DNA from: Bradyrhizobium sp. BR13661
GTDB taxonomy: Bacteria; Pseudomonadota; Alphaproteobacteria; Rhizobiales; Xanthobacteraceae
Length of the DNA stretch: 64,000 bases
NCBI RefSeq assembly: GCF_029892425.1
Contig: NZ_JARXWB010000001.1
Span: 62,001-126,000 of the forward strand
Direction: 5' to 3'
Position numbers and translations under genes: made by a program. The notes beneath the pieces were generated by a model, which searched no databases, was not told the origin of the DNA, and saw only the letters and a list, made by a program, of their open reading frames with translations. Each line of letters opens with the position of its first letter. Position 1 is the stretch's first letter. Shown here in pieces: positions 10,005-18,991 of the stretch.

Positions 10005-10506
10005 CGGCGGAAAAATCATCGACGACGGCTTCGTCAAGCTCGCCGTCGACACGCCGCTGCCCGAGAGCGGCGACATCCTGGTGCCGGCCGAGCGCTTCAT
10101 TGCCGAAGCGGATGCATTGCTCAAGCGCGCCGGTAAAGTCGGCGTGATCTGGCCGAACAACCGCGACATCGACGAGCTCGTGCCTTATCTCGGCAAGATC
10201 GCCACTGTTGCGCTGGTGTTCCCGACCTTCCGCGACGGGCGCGCCTACAGCCAGGCGCGGCTGCTGCGCGAGCGCTACAATTATCGCGGCGATCTGCGGG
10301 CCACCGGGCAGGTCCTGCGCGACCAGTTCGTGTTCATGCTGCGCGCCGGCTTCGATTCCTTCGAGGTCAAAAAGCAGGCCGATGCGGAGGCCTTCATGCA
10401 GACCGCGAAGCGCTATTCGGTGTTCTATCAGCCGACCGGCGATGGCCGTATCACGGCGCTGCATCGGCGCATGCAGCTGCGTCACTCCGAGGGGGTCGGC
10501 ACATGA
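9991..10506 (+). CDS. DUF934 family protein
   Basis: A 171-residue protein with VGVIWPNNRDIDELVPYL, ALVFPTFRDGRAYSQARLLRER, GDLRATGQVLRDQF and a C-terminal SVFYQPTGD segment, the pattern of the DUF934 family. These genes are regularly placed between cysI and cysH. It overlaps cysI by 14 bases and cysH by 4, so the three are translated together. No catalytic motif or cofactor site is evident. The role in sulfate or sulfite reduction is inferred from position only. Confidence 0.85.
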   Translation: MPLVNGGKIIDDGFVKLAVDTPLPESGDILVPAERFIAEADALLKRAGKVGVIWPNNRDIDELVPYLGKIATVALVFPTFRDGRAYSQARLLRERYNYRGDLRATGQVLRDQFVFMLRAGFDSFEVKKQADAEAFMQTAKRYSVFYQPTGDGRITALHRRMQLRHSEGVGT

Positions 10507-11228
10507 ACGCCATCGCGCCCCAGGTTTCGTCCATTTCGCCGCTGCCTTCGGCTGAAGAGCTCGATCGTGCGCTGCGCGATGCCTCTCCCGCAGAAGTCAT
10601 CGCCGCGGCGCTGAAGGCGGTCGGGCGTGAAAAGCTCGCGCTGGTGTCGTCCTTCGGCACAGAGTCGGCGACGCTGCTCAAGGTGATGGCGGATGTCGAT
10701 CCGGCAATCCCGGTGATCTTCCTCGACACCGGCTGGCTGTTCGAGGAGACGCTGGCCTATCGCGATACGCTGATCGCGACGCTGGGCTTGAAGGACGTTC
10801 GTTCGATCAAGCCGGCCGAGGAAACGCTGACGCGCGAGGATCCCGAGCGCGAGCTCTGGTTCTCCGATCCGGACGCCTGCTGCCGCATTCGCAAGGTCGA
10901 GCCGCTGGCGCGTGCGCTCAAACCGTTTTCGGCCTGGCTCAACGGCCGCAAGCGTTTTCAGGGCAATACGCGCGCTGACATTCCCGTGGTCGAGGATGAT
11001 GGCGTGCGGTTGAAGTTCAACCCGTTTGCCAATGTCTCGCGTGAGGAGCTCGAAGCGATCTTCGTCCGCGCCAAATTGCCGCGTCACCCGCTTGCGGCGT
11101 CGGGTTTTCGTTCGGTTGGGTGTATGCCTTGCACGAGCAGAACGGCCGAGGGCGAGGATGAGCGCGCAGGTCGCTGGCGTGGCCGGGCCAAGACAGAATG
11201 CGGCATCCACACGATGAAGATTTCGTAG
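10503..11228 (+). CDS. cysH: Adenylylsulfate (APS) reductase
   Basis: Thioredoxin-dependent reduction of APS to sulfite and AMP. The 241-residue protein has LVSSFGTESATLLKV (PP-loop), LDTGWLFEETLAYRD, and the two cysteine pairs that bind the 4Fe-4S cluster of APS-specific enzymes: C126-C127 in DACCRIRKVEPL and C207/C210 in VGCMPCTSR. The catalytic cysteine is C233 in KTECGIH. PAPS-specific CysH lacks the paired cysteines, so APS is the likely substrate. It is the last gene of the cysG operon; about 110 bases separate it from the sulfate-binding protein gene. Confidence 0.93.
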   Translation: MNAIAPQVSSISPLPSAEELDRALRDASPAEVIAAALKAVGREKLALVSSFGTESATLLKVMADVDPAIPVIFLDTGWLFEETLAYRDTLIATLGLKDVRSIKPAEETLTREDPERELWFSDPDACCRIRKVEPLARALKPFSAWLNGRKRFQGNTRADIPVVEDDGVRLKFNPFANVSREELEAIFVRAKLPRHPLAASGFRSVGCMPCTSRTAEGEDERAGRWRGRAKTECGIHTMKIS

Positions 11229-11340
11229 CACAGTCGCGCTGCAACGCTGCCAACAAGAAAATCCGGTTCCGTTGACTTGAACGCGTTTCGCCCCGAGTTA
11301 TGCCCGCACGCCATCGATGACGCTGAAGTCGTCGAGGTAA

Positions 11341-12354
11341 ATGGAGATGGACATGATGCGCCGTATCGTTCCGCTCGCGGCTGGCCTGCTTGCGGCAGGC
11401 GTCTGGGCAGGCTCGGCTCTCGCCGCTGACATCAATCTTTTGAACGTGTCGTACGATCCGACGCGCGAGCTTTATGTCGACTTCAACAAGGCGTTCGCGA
11501 CCGCCTATCAGAAGGAAACCGGCAAGAGCGTCGAGATCAAGCAGTCGCACAACGGTTCGGGCGCGTCCTCGCGTAGCGTCATCGATGGCCTGCCGGCGGA
11601 TGTGGTGACGCTTGCGCTCGCTTACGACATCGACGCGATTGCGGCCAAGGGATTGACCGCTGCCGACTGGCAGAAGCGGCTCCCGCAGAATTCCTCGCCC
11701 TATACGTCGACCATCGTGTTTCTGGTGCGCAAGGGCAATCCGAAGGGCATCAAGGACTGGGACGATTTGATCAAGCCGGGCGTCGCCGTCATCACGCCGA
11801 ATCCGAAGACGTCGGGTGGCGCGCGCTGGAATTATCTCGCGGCCTGGGGCTACGCCGAGAAGAAGCTCGGCTCGGCCGACAAGGCCAAGGATTTTATCGC
11901 CAAGCTCTACCAGCAGGTGCCGGTGCTCGACACCGGCGCACGTGGTTCGACCGTGACTTTCGTCGAGCGTGGCGTCGGCGACGTGCTGCTCGCGTGGGAG
12001 AACGAAGCCTACCTCGCCTTGAAGGAGTTCGGCCCGGAGAAGTTCGAGATCGTCGCACCGCGCCAATCCATCCTGGCGGAGCCGCCGGTCGCAGTGGTCG
12101 ACAAGGTCGTCGACAAGAAGGGCACCCGCAGCGTTGCCGAGGCCTATCTCCAGTTCTGGTATACAAAGGAAGGGCAGGAGATCGCCGCGCGCAATTTCTA
12201 CCGGCCGCGCGATGCCGAGATCGCCAAGAAGTACGAAAATTCCTTCGCCAAGGTCGAACTATTCACCATCGACGACGTTTTTGGTGGTTGGACCAAGGCG
12301 CAAAAGGAGCATTTCGCCGATGGCGGCGTCTTCGATCAGATCTACAAGAACTGA
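11341..12354 (+). CDS. sbp: Periplasmic sulfate-binding protein
   Basis: Solute-binding component of the sulfate/thiosulfate ABC importer. A signal peptide is present ([16 protein letters not shown], cleavage near SALAAD). Mature landmarks are [57 protein letters not shown] and [16 protein letters not shown], all conserved in Sbp/CysP. Several in-frame ATGs occur at the start. The one at 11353 has GGAG at good spacing and may be the real start; the longest form is given. It is followed by cysT, cysW and cysA in the same direction. Confidence 0.92.
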   Translation: MEMDMMRRIVPLAAGLLAAGVWAGSALAADINLLNVSYDPTRELYVDFNKAFATAYQKETGKSVEIKQSHNGSGASSRSVIDGLPADVVTLALAYDIDAIAAKGLTAADWQKRLPQNSSPYTSTIVFLVRKGNPKGIKDWDDLIKPGVAVITPNPKTSGGARWNYLAAWGYAEKKLGSADKAKDFIAKLYQQVPVLDTGARGSTVTFVERGVGDVLLAWENEAYLALKEFGPEKFEIVAPRQSILAEPPVAVVDKVVDKKGTRSVAEAYLQFWYTKEGQEIAARNFYRPRDAEIAKKYENSFAKVELFTIDDVFGGWTKAQKEHFADGGVFDQIYKN

Positions 12355-12390
12355 TCGGGCGCCGTCGAAGGGGATTTAACAGGGGGCCTG

Positions 12391-13227
12391 GTGAGCGCAA
12401 TCGCTTTACGACGCCGGACTTTGCCGGGCTTCGGTCTCACGATGGGACTGACGCTGACCTGGCTGTCCGTCATCATCCTGATTCCGCTCGCCGGGCTGTT
12501 CCTGAAGTCGCTCGAGCTGAGCCCCGAGCAGTTCTGGGCCATCCTCTCCAGCCGGCGAACCTTGAATGCCTTGCGGGTGTCGTTCGGCCTTGCCTTCGCA
12601 GCCGCCTGCGTCAATCTCGTGATGGGCAGCATCATCGTCTGGGCGCTGGTGCGTTATCGTTTCCCCGGCCGGCGAATTTTCGATGCCATCGTCGATGTGC
12701 CGTTCGCGTTGCCAACGGCCGTCGCCGGCGTCGCGCTGAGTTCGCTGTTTGCCGAGAAGGGCTGGCTGGGCGCCCCGCTTGCCGCGCTCGGCATCAAGGT
12801 GGCGTTCACGCCGCTCGGCATCTTCGTCGCCATGATCTTCATCGGCATTCCCTTCGTGGTGCGCACGGTCCAGCCGGTGCTGCAGGATCTCGATCCCGAG
12901 ATCGAGGAGGCCGCGGGTAGCCTTGGCGCCAGCCGCTGGCAGACCATCATCCGCGTGATCCTGCCGTCGCTCGCACCCGCGCTGCTCACGGGGCTTGCGC
13001 TCGCCTTCGCCCGCGCGGTCGGCGAATACGGCTCGATCATATTCATCGCGGGCAACCTGCCGAACGTCTCGGAGATCGCGCCGCTCTTGATCGTGATCCG
13101 TCTCTCCGAATTCCGCTATGCCGACGCAACCGCGATTGCGGTCGTCATGCTCGTCGTCTCCTTCGTCATCATCTTCGCGGTGAACAGGTTGCAGCGCTGG
13201 GCGCAGGACCGGATTCCGGTGCATTAG
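12391..13227 (+). CDS. cysT: Sulfate ABC transporter permease CysT
   Basis: Inner-membrane permease of the sulfate importer, 278 residues with six predicted membrane helices. The cytoplasmic coupling loop is visible as [25 protein letters not shown] in the C-terminal half, followed by [20 protein letters not shown], a CysT signature region. A GTG start preceded by GGGGGCC fits the spacing from sbp (36 bases). It pairs with CysW as the transmembrane heterodimer. Confidence 0.93.
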   Translation: MSAIALRRRTLPGFGLTMGLTLTWLSVIILIPLAGLFLKSLELSPEQFWAILSSRRTLNALRVSFGLAFAAACVNLVMGSIIVWALVRYRFPGRRIFDAIVDVPFALPTAVAGVALSSLFAEKGWLGAPLAALGIKVAFTPLGIFVAMIFIGIPFVVRTVQPVLQDLDPEIEEAAGSLGASRWQTIIRVILPSLAPALLTGLALAFARAVGEYGSIIFIAGNLPNVSEIAPLLIVIRLSEFRYADATAIAVVMLVVSFVIIFAVNRLQRWAQDRIPVH

Positions 13228-13238
13228 GGCGGAATGCG

Positions 13239-14150
13239 ATGACCATGCAGATCGCCGACGACGTTTCGCTGTCCTCACCCGACGCGAAGTCACGCGCCCA
13301 TGCGGCCGCCGCGCGCAACAATCTCCGCACCGAGCCCAGGGCGGTGCGCATCGCCATCATCACGCTGGCGATCGCGTTCCTCTCCGTCTTTGTGGTACTG
13401 CCGCTGGTGGTGGTGTTCGCGCAGGCCTTCTCCAGGGGCATTCTGGCCTATTTCGATGCGCTGGCCGAGCCGGAGGCGCTTGCGGCGATCAAGCTGACGC
13501 TGGTTGTTGCGGCGATCTCGGTCAGCGTCAATCTCGTCTTCGGTCTCGTCGCCGCCTGGGCGATCGCAAAGTTCGAATTTCCCGGCAAGACCTTCCTGAT
13601 CACGCTGATCGATCTGCCGTTTTCGGTCAGCCCGGTGATCTCGGGCCTGGTCTTCGTGCTGCTGTTCGGCGCGCAGGGTTATTTCGGCGGCTGGCTCGGG
13701 GATCACGACATCCAGATCCTGTTCGCGGTGCCCGGCATCGCGCTCGCCACCACCTTCGTGACCTTCCCCTTCGTGGCGCGTGCGCTGATTCCGCTGATGC
13801 AGGAGCAGGGGACGCAAGAGGAAGAGGCCGCGATTTCGCTCGGCGCCTCCGGTCTGCAGACCTTCTTCCGGGTCACGCTGCCCAACATCAAGTGGGGCGT
13901 GCTCTACGGCGTCCTGCTGTGCAATGCGCGGGCGATGGGCGAATTCGGCGCGGTCTCCGTCGTCTCCGGCCACATTCGCGGCGAAACCAACACCATGCCG
14001 CTCTTGGTCGAGATTCTCTACAACGAGTACCAGTTCGTCGCCGCGTTTGCGATTGCCTCGCTGCTGGCGATGCTGGCACTGATCACGCTGATCGCCAAGA
14101 CCATCCTCGAACGTCATCTCGACGAAGGACACGACGTCAATGACCATTGA
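13239..14150 (+). CDS. cysW: Sulfate ABC transporter permease CysW
   Basis: Second inner-membrane permease, 303 residues. A polar N-terminal extension of about 40 residues precedes the first helix. Family landmarks are the [27 protein letters not shown] coupling region (in part) and [20 protein letters not shown]. The stop overlaps the cysA start by 11 bases, so cysW and cysA are translationally coupled. Confidence 0.93.
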   Translation: MTMQIADDVSLSSPDAKSRAHAAAARNNLRTEPRAVRIAIITLAIAFLSVFVVLPLVVVFAQAFSRGILAYFDALAEPEALAAIKLTLVVAAISVSVNLVFGLVAAWAIAKFEFPGKTFLITLIDLPFSVSPVISGLVFVLLFGAQGYFGGWLGDHDIQILFAVPGIALATTFVTFPFVARALIPLMQEQGTQEEEAAISLGASGLQTFFRVTLPNIKWGVLYGVLLCNARAMGEFGAVSVVSGHIRGETNTMPLLVEILYNEYQFVAAFAIASLLAMLALITLIAKTILERHLDEGHDVNDH

Positions 14151-15177
14151 AGTCAAAAATCTCGTCAAGAAATTCGGCAGCTTTAAAGCGCTTGATGGCG
14201 TCGACCTCAAGGTCGACGATGGCGAGCTGCTCGCCCTGCTCGGGCCCTCGGGCTCCGGGAAGACCACGCTGCTGCGCATCATCGCCGGCCTCGACTGGCC
14301 TGATTCAGGCGAAGTTGCTTTCAATGGCGAGGACGCGCTGGCGCAGGGCGCGCGCGAGCGTCACGTCGGCTTCGTGTTCCAGCACTACGCGCTGTTCCGC
14401 CACATGAGCGTGTTCGAAAACGTCGCCTTTGGCCTGCGCGTGCAGCCGCGCGCGGTGCGCAAGGACGAGGCGACGATCCGCAGACGCGTGAAGGAACTGC
14501 TCGATCTCGTGCAGCTCGACTGGCTCGCCGACCGCTATCCGAACCAGCTCTCCGGTGGCCAGCGCCAGCGCATTGCGCTCGCCCGTGCGCTCGCCATCGA
14601 ACCGCGCATCCTCCTGCTCGACGAGCCCTTCGGTGCGCTCGATGCGAAGGTGCGCAAGGAGCTGCGCAAATGGCTGCGCTCGCTCCACAATGAGATCCAT
14701 GTGACCTCGATCTTCGTCACCCATGATCAGGAGGAGGCGCTGGAAGTCGCCAACCGCGTCGTCGTGATGGACAAGGGCAAGATCGAGCAGATCGGCTCGC
14801 CCAATGACGTCTATGAGACTCCGGCGACAGCCTTCGTCCACGGCTTCATCGGCGAGTCCATCGAGCTTCCGGTCCATGTCGAGGGCGGCGTCGTCAGGCT
14901 TGGCGATCGACCGCTCAATCTCGCGGCTGAGGGCCTGAAGCCTGGCGCGTCAAAACTGTTCGTGCGGCGACATGACATGCTGGTCGGCCCACCCGGCAGC
15001 GGTGCCTTCGAAGGCGCGGTCCAGCATGTCCGCAATTTCGGCCCGGTGCAGCGGGCCGAGGTCGCCTTATCCGGCGGCGAGACCATCGAGATCGATGCCC
15101 CGCGCAGCCGGGAACTGCGGGCCGGCGACACAGTCGGCCTCGAGCCCCGCCGCTACCGCATCTTTGCGGGCGGGTAA
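14140..15177 (+). CDS. cysA: Sulfate/thiosulfate ABC transporter ATPase
   Basis: Energises the CysT/CysW importer. Residues about 1-240 form the ATPase domain: Walker [11 protein letters not shown]-loop [17 protein letters not shown], signature LSGGQRQR, Walker [14 protein letters not shown] and the switch histidine in [12 protein letters not shown]. The remaining 105 residues form the TOBE-like regulatory domain ([23 protein letters not shown]). It ends the sbp-cysT-cysW-cysA operon. No terminator is evident in the short gap behind it. Confidence 0.95.
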   Translation: MTIEVKNLVKKFGSFKALDGVDLKVDDGELLALLGPSGSGKTTLLRIIAGLDWPDSGEVAFNGEDALAQGARERHVGFVFQHYALFRHMSVFENVAFGLRVQPRAVRKDEATIRRRVKELLDLVQLDWLADRYPNQLSGGQRQRIALARALAIEPRILLLDEPFGALDAKVRKELRKWLRSLHNEIHVTSIFVTHDQEEALEVANRVVVMDKGKIEQIGSPNDVYETPATAFVHGFIGESIELPVHVEGGVVRLGDRPLNLAAEGLKPGASKLFVRRHDMLVGPPGSGAFEGAVQHVRNFGPVQRAEVALSGGETIEIDAPRSRELRAGDTVGLEPRRYRIFAGG

Positions 15178-15258
15178 ACCGCTCAAATCTTCCTCAAAAT
15201 TCACCTTTCAGCCACGGTTGGTATGCAACAACGGCCCCTCATTTGGGGGCCCCTGAAC

Positions 15259-15762
15259 ATGCGCGCTGCGGCCGCGATCCTTCTTATTTTGCTTCTCGCC
15301 GGTTGTGCCGGCAACGAAGCGCCGGTCCAGCAGCCGTCGATGTATGCCGACATGTCGGTCCCGGGCGCCAAGCTCGATGCGCCAGCCGCTGCGATCATGA
15401 TCTCGCAATACCGCCAGAACAACGGTCTCGGCGTCGTTGAGATCGACCCCGAACTGATGCGGCTGGCCGAATCCCAGTCTGGCGCCATGGCCGCCGCCAA
15501 CAAGATGGACCATGACGTTCGCGCGCCCCTGGGCAAGCGGCTCAATGCCGGCGGCTATCCCGCGACCGTGGCGGTCGAGAACATCTCGGCCGGCTATCAT
15601 ACGCTGGCGGAAGCGTTTTCCGGTTGGCGCGACTCGCCCCCGCACCGCGCCAACATGCTCAAGAGCGGTGTCACAAAATTAGGCATAGCGGCCAGCTATG
15701 CTCCTGGCACCAAGTACAAGGTGTTCTGGACCATGATCCTGGCGTCGACCGATCCCCGATAA
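15259..15762 (+). CDS. CAP/SCP-domain lipoprotein
   Basis: Secreted lipoprotein with the CAP (cysteine-rich secretory/antigen 5/PR-1) fold. The chosen ATG gives MRAAAAILLILLLAGCAGN, a lipoprotein signal with lipobox LAGC, and has a G run upstream. An in-frame ATG 12 codons earlier would spoil the signal peptide. CAP landmarks are QYRQNNGLGVVEIDPELMRLA, AAANKMDHDV, NISAGYHTLAEAFSGWRDS and PPHRANML. The biochemical role of bacterial CAP proteins is poorly known. It stands alone behind cysA. Confidence 0.85.
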   Translation: MRAAAAILLILLLAGCAGNEAPVQQPSMYADMSVPGAKLDAPAAAIMISQYRQNNGLGVVEIDPELMRLAESQSGAMAAANKMDHDVRAPLGKRLNAGGYPATVAVENISAGYHTLAEAFSGWRDSPPHRANMLKSGVTKLGIAASYAPGTKYKVFWTMILASTDPR

Positions 15763-15849
15763 GCCAGACTTGATCCCGGGTGCATTGACGCCGCGACAGA
15801 CTATCGCCACGGTGGCTCGCCTTTTGCGATTATTTGCTAATGTCCCCGA

Positions 15850-17025
15850 ATGACAGATCATAGCCCGGAAGTCGCAACCGTTCCCGCGAAGGCGCAGCGT
15901 GTCCTGGTTCTCCAGGGCGGTGGTGCGCTTGGCTCGTATCAGGCTGGCGCCTATCAGGCGCTGTGCCATTTTGACTTCGAGCCGGAATGGGTTGCGGGCA
16001 TCTCCATCGGCGCGGTCAATGCCGCCATCATCGCCGGCAATGAGGGCCACACCCGCGTCAAGCGGCTGAAAGAATTCTGGGAGATGGTGTCCGCGCCGGT
16101 GCCATGGAAGCCGATCGGCAAGAGCGACCACAGCCGCGAACTGTTCAATTCCACCAGCGCCGCGCTGATCGCGACCTTCGGCGTGCCCGGCTTCTTCGTC
16201 CCGCGCATGCCGCCCGCGCCGCTGTGGCCGCCGGGCAGCAAGCAGGCCGAGAGCTATTACGACACCGCGCCGCTGAAGAAGACGCTGGAGCGGCTCGTCG
16301 ACTTCGACCGCATCAACGACCTCAAGACCCGCCTTTCGGTCGGCGCGGTCGGCGTCGCCTCCGGTAACTTCAAATATTTCGACAATTACGAGTTCAAGAA
16401 GTTCGGCAAGAAAATCGGCCCCGAGCACATCATGGCATCAGGTGCGCTGCCGCCGGGCTTTCCGTCGGTCGTCATCGAGGGCGAGCATTACTGGGACGGC
16501 GGCATCGCCTCCAACACGCCGCTCGACTTCGTGCTCGATGCCGAGGTCGAACGCGACATGCTGATCTTCCAGGTCGATCTGTTCAGCGCGCGCGGCGATC
16601 TGCCGACCTCGCTGCTCGAGGCCACCGAGCGCGAGAAGGACATCCGCTTCTCCAGCCGCACGCGAATGAACACCGACAAGAACAAGCAATTGCACAATGC
16701 CCGCCGGGCGGCGCGCGAGCTGATTGCCAAATTGCCGGACTATCTGAAGAACGACCCGTCCGTCGAATTCCTCGCAAAAGCCTCGCGCGAAAGCACCGTC
16801 ACCGTGGTGCACCTGATCTATCGCAGCAAGAACTACGAATCCTCGTCCAAGGACTACGACTTCTCGCATGTCGCCATGGTCGAGCATTGGGAAAGCGGCG
16901 TTCGCGACGTGCATCTGTCGATGCGCCACAAGGACTGGCTCGAGAAGCCGCAGTCCGGCGAGACCATGGTGACTTACGATCTCACCGGGGACGTCACCGC
17001 GCCCCCGCCAAAAAGGAGCGAATAA
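15850..17025 (+). CDS. Patatin-like phospholipase / possible PHB depolymerase
   Basis: A 391-residue hydrolase with the patatin Ser-Asp dyad: oxyanion-hole GGGALGSYQAGAYQAL (from residue 23), nucleophile S52 in GISIG, and catalytic D216 in WDGGIASNTP. The C-terminal third is the DUF3734-type extension. No signal peptide, so probably cytoplasmic. Only one base separates its stop from the bdhA start, which links it to 3-hydroxybutyrate metabolism. A role in mobilising polyhydroxybutyrate is therefore plausible, but lipid hydrolysis is equally compatible with the motifs. Confidence 0.85.
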   Translation: MTDHSPEVATVPAKAQRVLVLQGGGALGSYQAGAYQALCHFDFEPEWVAGISIGAVNAAIIAGNEGHTRVKRLKEFWEMVSAPVPWKPIGKSDHSRELFNSTSAALIATFGVPGFFVPRMPPAPLWPPGSKQAESYYDTAPLKKTLERLVDFDRINDLKTRLSVGAVGVASGNFKYFDNYEFKKFGKKIGPEHIMASGALPPGFPSVVIEGEHYWDGGIASNTPLDFVLDAEVERDMLIFQVDLFSARGDLPTSLLEATEREKDIRFSSRTRMNTDKNKQLHNARRAARELIAKLPDYLKNDPSVEFLAKASRESTVTVVHLIYRSKNYESSSKDYDFSHVAMVEHWESGVRDVHLSMRHKDWLEKPQSGETMVTYDLTGDVTAPPPKRSE

Positions 17026-17026
17026 G

Positions 17027-17815
17027 ATGGGTACTCTCTCAGGCAAGAACGCCGTTGTGACCGGTTCGACCAGCGGCATCGGGCTCGCCTATGCGCGCGG
17101 CTTTGCCGCCGCCGGCGCCAATGTCGTCATCAACGGCTTCGGTTCGCCGGAGGACATCGAGAAGGAGCGCTCCAAGATCGAGTCCGATTTCGGCGTGAAG
17201 GCGGTCTATTCGCCCGCCGACATGACCAAGCCGGCCGAGATCGCCGGGATGATCGCGCTCGGCGAGAAGTCGTTCGGCTCGGTCGACATCCTCGTCAACA
17301 ATGCCGGCATCCAGTTCGTCTCGCCGATCGAGGAATTCCCGCCGGAGAAGTGGGACCAGATCATCGCGATCAACCTGTCCTCGGCCTTCCATGCCATTCG
17401 CGCGGCCGTCCCGGGCATGAAGAAGAAGGGCTGGGGCCGCATCATCAACACCGCGTCGGCGCACTCGCTGGTCGCCTCGCCCTTCAAGTCGGCTTACGTC
17501 TCGGCCAAGCACGGCATCGCCGGCCTGACCAAGACCGTGGCGCTGGAAGTCGCGACCAACAAGATCACCTGCAACTGCATTAGCCCCGGCTATGTCTGGA
17601 CGCCGCTGGTGGAGAAGCAGATCCCGGATACGATGAAGGCCCGCAACCTCACGCGCGAGCAGGTCATCAACGACGTGCTGCTCGACGCGCAGCCGACCAA
17701 GGAGTTCGTGACCTCAGAGCAGGTGGCAGCGCTGGCGTTGTTCCTGTGCAGCGACGATGCCGCGCAGATCACCGGCACCAATCTGTCGATCGACGGCGGT
17801 TGGACCGCGGAGTAA
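17027..17815 (+). CDS. bdhA: 3-hydroxybutyrate dehydrogenase
   Basis: NAD-dependent oxidation of (R)-3-hydroxybutyrate to acetoacetate in the polyhydroxybutyrate cycle. A 262-residue classical short-chain dehydrogenase: TGSTSGIGLAYARGFA nucleotide loop, NNAG, INTASAHSLVASPFKSAYV with catalytic Ser, and YVSAKHG (Tyr-x3-Lys). The segment QIPDTMKARNLTREQV is characteristic of BdhA and separates it from FabG-type enzymes. It follows the patatin-like gene with a 1-base gap in one operon. Confidence 0.93.
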   Translation: MGTLSGKNAVVTGSTSGIGLAYARGFAAAGANVVINGFGSPEDIEKERSKIESDFGVKAVYSPADMTKPAEIAGMIALGEKSFGSVDILVNNAGIQFVSPIEEFPPEKWDQIIAINLSSAFHAIRAAVPGMKKKGWGRIINTASAHSLVASPFKSAYVSAKHGIAGLTKTVALEVATNKITCNCISPGYVWTPLVEKQIPDTMKARNLTREQVINDVLLDAQPTKEFVTSEQVAALALFLCSDDAAQITGTNLSIDGGWTAE

Positions 17816-17825
17816 GGGCAGGATG

Positions 17826-17946
17826 TCGTAGGGTGGGTTAGGCCTGCGACTGCGCGAAGCGCAGTTTGCAAGCCGTAACCCACCTCTTCTATTTCCAAAG
17901 AGACAGAAGTGGTGGATTACGCCTTCGGCCAATCCACCCTACGATA
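17826..17946. repeat. Palindromic intergenic repeat, family E
   Basis: An imperfect inverted repeat of about 120 bases. The outer arms TCGTAGGGTGGGTTA and TCCACCCTACGA pair, and inner blocks (GCGAAGCGCAGTTTGC, GTAACCCACC, GTGGATTACGCC) form shorter stems. It lies between the convergent bdhA and sulfite exporter genes, so it may act as a bidirectional terminator-like structure. Only one copy was seen in this window. Confidence 0.7.
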
Positions 17947-17970
17947 GCCCGCATGGAGCACCGCTTCCGC

Positions 17971-18795
17971 CTAATGGCTCCAGGCCAGCGCCGTCACGAT
18001 CGCGGATTGCACGTTCAGCTCCGTGAACATGATCTTGCTGGCGACCACGACGAGGACGCTGGCGAGCGCCACGCGCAGCACCGTCTCCGGCACGCGCGTC
18101 GCACCGTAGCTGCCGATGATGATGCCGGGCAGCGAGCCGAGCAGCAGCACGCCCATCAGACCCCAGTCGACCGAACCAAGCATCCAGTGTCCGACGCCGG
18201 CCACCAGCGTCAGCGGCACCGCGTGCGCGATGTCGGAGCCGATGATGGTTGCCATCGGCAGGCGCGGGTAGAGCAGCAGCAGCACGGTCACGCCGACTGC
18301 GCCGGCGCCGACCGATGAAATCGAGACCAGCACGCCGAGCACGACGCCCGTGATCACGGTCGCAATCGCGATGGTGCGCTCGTCGACCTGCTCCATGCGC
18401 CGGCGATACAGGTCCATGATCGATTTGCGGAAGATCAGCGATGTCGCGGTCAGGATCAGCGCAAAGCACAGCACCAGATTGACCAGATTGCGCTCGGTCT
18501 CACCTCTGAGATCGAGCTTCCACAGCGCCAGCAGCGTCAGCGCACTGGCCGGAATACTGCCGCTGGCAAGCCGCAGCACTGCGGGCCAGTGCACGCTGCG
18601 CGACCAGCCATGCACCACGCTGCCGCCGGTCTTGGTGGCGGCGGCATAAAGCAGGTCGGTGCCGACGGCGGTGGTCGGGTGGATTCCGAACAGCAGGATC
18701 AGCAGCGGCGTCATCAACGAGCCGCCGCCCACACCGGTCAACCCGACAAGCAGGCCGACGCCAAATCCCGAGGCGACGTAAAGCGGATCGATCAT
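17971..18795 (-). CDS. TauE/SafE family sulfite exporter-like permease
   Basis: A 274-residue inner-membrane protein with about eight hydrophobic helices. The duplicated glycine-rich motifs are GLLVGLTGVGGGSLMTPLLI near the N-terminus and VSISSVGAGAVGVTVLLLL in the second half, as in TauE/SafE (DUF81) permeases. Members export sulfite or sulfoacetate or take up related anions. Proximity to the sulfate assimilation block is suggestive, but it is 3 kb away and in the opposite direction, so the substrate is not established. Confidence 0.85.
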   Translation of the reverse strand: MIDPLYVASGFGVGLLVGLTGVGGGSLMTPLLILLFGIHPTTAVGTDLLYAAATKTGGSVVHGWSRSVHWPAVLRLASGSIPASALTLLALWKLDLRGETERNLVNLVLCFALILTATSLIFRKSIMDLYRRRMEQVDERTIAIATVITGVVLGVLVSISSVGAGAVGVTVLLLLYPRLPMATIIGSDIAHAVPLTLVAGVGHWMLGSVDWGLMGVLLLGSLPGIIIGSYGATRVPETVLRVALASVLVVVASKIMFTELNVQSAIVTALAWSH

Positions 18796-18991
18796 ATCAG
18801 GAGGAATCTAGGTTTATCTCGTCAGATGAGCAATATGACGTAGAATAAATTTCCCCCAGCACGCAACCTGTTGGGCAGAATAAGAAACTTTCTGCTTTGA
18901 TGTCGAGCTGGGTAGGTATTTTTCTCTGTTATCGGGCCCGTTGGGAAACAGTCGTTCCTCGAGCGGGCGAACAAAGATGGGTGCGTAGTAC

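Noticed and set aside
8343..10169. 608-codon minus-strand frame over cysI
   Set aside because: Antisense to cysI, whose iron-sulfur cysteine motifs are intact; the translation has no recognisable domain.
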